From positions 1 through 9,102 of the forward strand of contig JAHELH010000078.1 in the NCBI GenBank assembly GCA_024644285.1: a DNA stretch of 9,102 bases, written 5' to 3'. The notes below the pieces were generated by a model. The model did no database searches. It worked only from the letters and a program-made list of their open reading frames with translations, and was not told the DNA's origin. Both the position numbers and the translations under genes were made by a program. This stretch comes from Paracoccaceae bacterium. GTDB lineage: Bacteria > Pseudomonadota > Alphaproteobacteria > Rhodobacterales > Rhodobacteraceae. Shown piece by piece: positions 5,399 through 9,102 of the stretch (its first letter is position 1; each line of letters begins with the position of its first letter).

Positions 5399-6508
5399 AT
5401 GAGCGCGCCGCTTCTGATCATCGCCGCGGGCGGCACCGGCGGGCACATGTTCCCCGCCCAGGCCCTGGCCGAGCGCATGCTGGAGCGCGGATGGCGGGTC
5501 AAGCTGTCGACCGATGCGCGCGGCGCGCGCTATACCGTGGGCTTCCCGGGCGAGGTCGCGATCGAGCAGGTCGCCTCGGCCACCTTCGCGCGCGGCGGAT
5601 TGCTGTCGAAGGCGCAGGCGCCCTTCCGTATCCTGGGCGGCGTTTCGCGGGCCTTTCTGGGGTTCCGGCGCGACCGCCCCGCCGTGGTAGTGGGTTTTGG
5701 CGGCTATCCCTCGATCCCCGCCCTGGCCGCGGCCACGGCGATGAGGCTGCCGCGCATGATCCACGAGCAGAACGGCGTGCTGGGCCGGGTCAACCGGGTG
5801 TTCGCGCCGTGCGTCGACGCTGTCGCCTGCGGCACCTGGCCCACCGACCTGCCAAAGCGCGTCGAGGCCGTGCATACCGGCAATCCCGTCCGCGCTGCCG
5901 TGATGGCCCGCGAGGGGGCGCCCTATATCCCGCCGGGCGATTACCCGATGCAGCTTCTGGTGATCGGCGGCAGCCAGGGCGCGCGCATCCTCAGCGACGT
6001 GGTGCCGCCCGCCATCGCCGCCCTGCCGCCCGAACGCCTGCGGCACATCCGGGTTTCGCACCAGGCGCGCGGCGAGGATCTGGACCGCGTCGCCGCCTTC
6101 TACGCCGAGGCCGGCATCGACGCCGAGGTGCAACCCTTCTTCGAGGATGTGCCGGAGCGGATCGCCGAGGCGCAGCTGGTCATCGCCCGGGCCGGCGCCT
6201 CGACCGTGGCCGATCTCAGCGTCATCGGCCGGCCCGCGATCCTGATCCCCTACGCCGCCGCGACCGGTGATCACCAGACCGCGAACGCCCGGGGGCTCGC
6301 CCAGGCCGACGCCGCGGTGCTGATCCCGGAATCAAAGCTTGACCCCGCGGTGCTGACGTCGCACATCGCGGCGATCTTCGACGACCCGCGCGCCGCCACG
6401 CAGATGGCGAACGCGGCAATGAAAGCCGGCCGACCCGACGCGACAGACCGTCTGGCGGCCATGGTTGAGGCGCTGGCAGAGGGACGCACGCCGGGACATG
6501 AAAGATGA
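5399..6508 (+). CDS. murG: MurG, UDP-GlcNAc:undecaprenyl-PP-MurNAc-pentapeptide GlcNAc transferase
   Basis: MurG adds GlcNAc from UDP-GlcNAc to lipid I at the inner face of the cytoplasmic membrane, giving lipid II, the substrate that FtsW polymerises. The protein is 369 aa with the GT-B fold of family 28. The N-terminal domain has GGTGGH (11-16), GFGGYPS (99-105) and HEQN (122-125). The C-terminal donor-binding domain has GGSQGA (190-195), RAGASTVADL (264-273) and the IPYAAATGDHQTANA stretch (284-298). All are intact. The ATG at 5399 fits the conserved N-terminus, and no in-frame alternative start upstream was found. It has no visible Shine-Dalgarno, because the 46 bases before 5391 are the tandem palindromes and only CGCGGCGC remains. 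Translation may depend on coupling to ftsW or on the state of those hairpins. murC starts 28 bases after the stop, consistent with one operon. Confidence 0.95.
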   Translation: MSAPLLIIAAGGTGGHMFPAQALAERMLERGWRVKLSTDARGARYTVGFPGEVAIEQVASATFARGGLLSKAQAPFRILGGVSRAFLGFRRDRPAVVVGFGGYPSIPALAAATAMRLPRMIHEQNGVLGRVNRVFAPCVDAVACGTWPTDLPKRVEAVHTGNPVRAAVMAREGAPYIPPGDYPMQLLVIGGSQGARILSDVVPPAIAALPPERLRHIRVSHQARGEDLDRVAAFYAEAGIDAEVQPFFEDVPERIAEAQLVIARAGASTVADLSVIGRPAILIPYAAATGDHQTANARGLAQADAAVLIPESKLDPAVLTSHIAAIFDDPRAATQMANAAMKAGRPDATDRLAAMVEALAEGRTPGHER

Positions 6509-6536
6509 GATCTGGGAAACGTTCAGGACCTGCGGG

Positions 6537-7934
6537 ATGAACGCCGCCACCAAATTGCCCATGGAACTGGGCCCGGTGCACTTCGTCGGCATCGGCGGCA
6601 TCGGCATGTCGGGCATCGCCGAGGTGCTTTTGAACCATGGCTACGCCGTGCAGGGCTCGGATCTGAAATCCAGCCCGATCACCGAGCGGCTGGCCGCAAA
6701 AGGCGCGCGGATCTTCATCGGCCAGAAGGCCGAGAACCTGCAGGATGCCGAGGTCGTGGTGATCTCGTCCGCGATCAAGTCCGGCAATCCCGAGCTTGAC
6801 GCCGCTCGCGCCACGGGGCTGCCCGTCGTCCGGCGCGCCGAGATGCTGGCGGAGTTGATGCGTCTGAAATCCAACGTCGCCGTCGCCGGGACCCATGGCA
6901 AGACGACGACGACCACAATGATCGCCACGCTTTTGGATGCCGGCGGGCTTGACCCCACCGTGATCAATGGCGGCATCATCCACGCCTATGGCTCGAACGC
7001 GCGGATGGGGCAGGGCGAGTGGATGGTGGTCGAGGCCGACGAAAGCGACGGCACCTTCAACCGCCTGCCCGCCACCATCGCCGTGGTGACCAACATCGAC
7101 CCCGAGCACATGGAACACTGGGGCACCGAGGAAAATCTGCACCGGGGCTTTTACGATTTCGTCTCGAACATCCCGTTCTACGGGCTGGCGGTCTGCTGCA
7201 CCGACGATCCGGACGTGCAGACGCTGGTGGGCCGGATCACCGACCGCCGCGTCGTCACCTACGGCTTCAACACGCAGGCCGACGTGCGCGCTGCGAATCT
7301 GCGTTACGAGGCAGGCGTGGCGCGGTTCGATATCGTGCTGCGGGCCGAGGGACTGACGATCGAGGATTGTTCGCTGCCGATGCCCGGCGACCACAATGTC
7401 TCGAACGCGCTGGCGGCCGTGGCGGTCGCCCGGCATCTGGGACTCGGCCGCGACGAGATCCGCGCCGCGCTGGCGAGCTTCAAGGGGGTCAACCGCCGCT
7501 TTACCCGTGTGGGCGAGGTCGGCGGCGTGACCATCATCGACGATTACGGCCATCACCCGACCGAGATCGCGGCCGTCCTCAGGGCCGCTCGGCAATCGAC
7601 GCAGGGCCGCATCATCGCGGCGCACCAGCCGCACCGATATACTCGGCTAAGCCATCATTTCGAGGCCTTCTGCGCCTGTTTCAACGACGCCGACGTGGTG
7701 GGCATCGCCGAAGTCTATTCCGCAGGCGAGGATCCGATTCCCGGCGCCAGCCGCGACGACCTGGTGGCCGGGCTGACCAGCCACGGGCACCGCGGCGCCC
7801 GGGCGCTCGCCGGCGAAGACGACCTTGCAGCGCTGGTCCGCGCCGAGGCGCGCCCGGGCGACATGGTGGTGTGTCTGGGCGCCGGAACGATCAGCGCCTG
7901 GGCGAACGCTTTGCCGGGCAGGCTGGAGGAATGA
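6537..7934 (+). CDS. murC: MurC, UDP-N-acetylmuramate--L-alanine ligase
   Basis: MurC is the cytoplasmic ATP-dependent ligase that adds L-Ala to UDP-MurNAc, the first amino acid of the stem peptide. With the start at 6537 it has 465 aa, usual for the family. The N-terminal domain carries the UDP-binding GIGGIGMSG (18-26). The central ATPase domain carries GTHGKTTTT (118-126), EADESDGTF (166-174), NIDPEHMEHW (186-195) and the PGDHNVSNALAA stretch (283-294). The C-terminal domain carries DDYGHHPTEI (335-344) and QPHRYTR (364-370). The open frame extends further up to ATGs at 6498 and 6465, but those add residues absent from the family's N-terminus and overlap murG; MNAATKLP then VHFVGIGG is the expected beginning. 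The ribosome site is modest (AGGA at 6526-6529). murB or a small linker gene usually follows in related genomes, and here a GSCFA-type gene does. Confidence 0.95.
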   Translation: MNAATKLPMELGPVHFVGIGGIGMSGIAEVLLNHGYAVQGSDLKSSPITERLAAKGARIFIGQKAENLQDAEVVVISSAIKSGNPELDAARATGLPVVRRAEMLAELMRLKSNVAVAGTHGKTTTTTMIATLLDAGGLDPTVINGGIIHAYGSNARMGQGEWMVVEADESDGTFNRLPATIAVVTNIDPEHMEHWGTEENLHRGFYDFVSNIPFYGLAVCCTDDPDVQTLVGRITDRRVVTYGFNTQADVRAANLRYEAGVARFDIVLRAEGLTIEDCSLPMPGDHNVSNALAAVAVARHLGLGRDEIRAALASFKGVNRRFTRVGEVGGVTIIDDYGHHPTEIAAVLRAARQSTQGRIIAAHQPHRYTRLSHHFEAFCACFNDADVVGIAEVYSAGEDPIPGASRDDLVAGLTSHGHRGARALAGEDDLAALVRAEARPGDMVVCLGAGTISAWANALPGRLEE

Positions 7935-8005
7935 AGGTCTAGAACGAGCAGCCACCGGCGATCCCGAACAGTCAATCCAAGAGGCGGCCGGCAGAAGGGG
8001 ACCAA

Positions 8006-9102
8006 ATGGGCAAGGTACAGGCGATCAGGCACGGAACGCAGGCCTCGAACAGCAGCGAAACCACCTATGGAAACTGGTTTCGCGGCGAGCACACGAATTT
8101 CAATCCGAGCCGGGCCCAACTGGTCGACGAGACCGACGTTTCCAAGCACATCCTGCATGGCTGGGTGCCCGACACGCCGCTGATCGGCACCGAGACCCAG
8201 GTCACGGCCTTCGGATCCTGCTTTGCCTCGAACATCTCGGACTGGCTGTCGGCGCGCAATTTCAGGGTCCGCAACCGTTCAGACAAGTCCAAGCGCGCCT
8301 ATGTCGTCAACTTCGGCGAAGGCATGGTCAATTCCTTCGTGATCCGTCAACAGTTCGAATGGGCCTGGGAAAACAAGGTTTTCGACCAGCCGCTTTGGCA
8401 TGGCTACACCGCCGAGGAGTTCGGCTATGACCCCGAGATACAGGCCGAAACCAAGGCAATCTTCGACGACACTGACGTCTTCATCCTTACCTTCGGCCTG
8501 AGCGAGGTGTGGTACGACGAGCCGACTGGAAACGTTTTCTGGCGTACCGTGCCGCGCGACGCCTACGACCCGGAACGGCACAGGTTCCGGGTTTCGACCG
8601 TCGAAGAGAACCGGGACAATCTCGAAGCCATCTATCAGTTGATCCGCAAGCACCGGCCAGAGGCCAGGATCATCTACACGTTGTCGCCAATTCCGCTGAT
8701 CGCGACCTTCCGCGACAATTCCTGCATCGCCTCGAACTCGGTGTCGAAGGCGGTGCTGCGGGTGGCCATCGACGAGGTCGTGCGCGCCCACCAGGACGAA
8801 GGCTATCTCTACTACTGGCCCAGCCACGAAATCATCACCGACGTCTTCAACCTGCCTTACAAGGCAGACCGGCGGCACCTGGACCGCAAGTCGATCGCCT
8901 TCGTGATGACCCTTTTCGAGCACGTCTGGTGCCATAGCGGGCCGGAAAATCCGCCGAAATGCCTGCGCACGGCCTGGCTGCTGGCCTGCGCGCGGACCGG
9001 TCTCTTGCCGGCGGAACTGGAAGACATCGTGCAGAACCGGCGCAAGGTCAGGCTGCGCAAGCGATTGAAATCCGATGAACCCCTGGATGACGATCCCGAG
9101 AC
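8006..9102 (+). CDS. GSCFA-domain protein, SGNH/GDSL hydrolase-like (3' end outside window)
   Basis: 365 complete codons are visible before the right edge. The name-giving motif FGSCFASN lies at 69-76, with S71 in the place of a nucleophile. Further conserved-looking blocks are TFGLSEVWY (162-170), YTLSPIPL (224-231), SNSVSKAVLR (243-252) and YYWPSHEI (269-276). GSCFA is a family related to SGNH/GDSL esterases, often found near polysaccharide or surface-glycan genes, but with little biochemistry, so the substrate is unknown. There is no signal peptide or membrane segment, so it is probably cytoplasmic. The tail from about 345 is rich in Arg/Lys, then acidic. The ATG at 8006 has a good AAGGGG ribosome site at 5 bases. 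The gap of 71 bases to murC holds no clear terminator, so cotranscription is possible. Codons such as ATA, ACT, CCA and CAA seem more frequent than in murC, hinting at a different origin, but this was judged by eye. Confidence 0.85.
   Translation, partial: MGKVQAIRHGTQASNSSETTYGNWFRGEHTNFNPSRAQLVDETDVSKHILHGWVPDTPLIGTETQVTAFGSCFASNISDWLSARNFRVRNRSDKSKRAYVVNFGEGMVNSFVIRQQFEWAWENKVFDQPLWHGYTAEEFGYDPEIQAETKAIFDDTDVFILTFGLSEVWYDEPTGNVFWRTVPRDAYDPERHRFRVSTVEENRDNLEAIYQLIRKHRPEARIIYTLSPIPLIATFRDNSCIASNSVSKAVLRVAIDEVVRAHQDEGYLYYWPSHEIITDVFNLPYKADRRHLDRKSIAFVMTLFEHVWCHSGPENPPKCLRTAWLLACARTGLLPAELEDIVQNRRKVRLRKRLKSDEPLDDDPE

Noticed and set aside
4115..6274. Minus-strand open frame of 719 codons opposite ftsW and murG
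   Set aside because: It is antisense to two well-supported genes, has a Gln/His/Arg/Asp-rich composition typical of GC-rich shadow frames, and shows no recognisable domain.
6465..6536. Longer murC start at 6465 or 6498
   Set aside because: Both overlap the 3' end of murG and add residues not expected before the MurC Rossmann motif; 6537 fits the family N-terminus.
6222..7634. Minus-strand open frame of 470 codons opposite murG and murC
   Set aside because: It is a shadow of two conserved genes and is Arg/His-rich without any motif.
1..9102. CRISPR array, tRNA, rRNA, insertion sequence or attachment site
   Set aside because: No regularly spaced repeats, cloverleaf, conserved rRNA segments, transposase motifs or target-site duplications were seen on either strand.

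Overview
This is a high-GC chromosomal window. The complete coding genes read as typical of Alphaproteobacteria, most likely Rhodobacterales (Rhodobacteraceae or Roseobacteraceae). This rests on the protein character of FtsW, MurG and MurC, a class III PLP-fold ornithine decarboxylase with a structured leader, strong GC bias, and GC-rich hairpins without U-tracts at gene ends. Taxonomy is inferred from the sequence alone.

Layout. Positions 1-1666 lie on the minus strand. They hold a DsrE-like periplasmic protein (5' part only, running off the left edge) and, upstream of it, a one-component regulator. The regulator has a signal peptide, a PhnD-type periplasmic binding domain, one membrane segment and a cytoplasmic LuxR-type HTH. 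A divergent intergenic region (1667-1983) follows, with a candidate sigma-70 promoter and a folded 5' leader. In the leader, a 7-bp stem covers the ribosome binding site of the ornithine decarboxylase gene (1984-3165). The position and shape match what is known of the alphaproteobacterial speF leader motif.

A hairpin-rich intergenic region (3166-3458) separates the decarboxylase from a small secreted protein of unknown function (3459-3959). Two GC-rich hairpins then precede a division and wall block: ftsW (4175-5341), murG (5399-6508) and murC (6537-7934). This is the SEDS glycan polymerase of the divisome, the lipid II-forming GlcNAc transferase, and the UDP-MurNAc:L-Ala ligase. The short ftsW-murG gap consists almost entirely of two abutting perfect palindromes sharing the core TTTTCGAAAA, and murG has no visible Shine-Dalgarno. 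After murC comes a GSCFA-domain protein (8006 to the right edge) instead of the murB/ddl/ftsQ genes expected in an intact dcw cluster.

How the genes relate. ftsW, murG and murC are one functional unit: cytoplasmic precursor synthesis, lipid II completion and septal polymerisation. The decarboxylase makes putrescine and is probably controlled post-transcriptionally through its leader. The membrane-tethered LuxR regulator and the DsrE-like protein are a plausible sensor-target pair, perhaps for a sulfur compound, but this is inference. No tRNA, rRNA, CRISPR array, transposase or prophage gene was seen.
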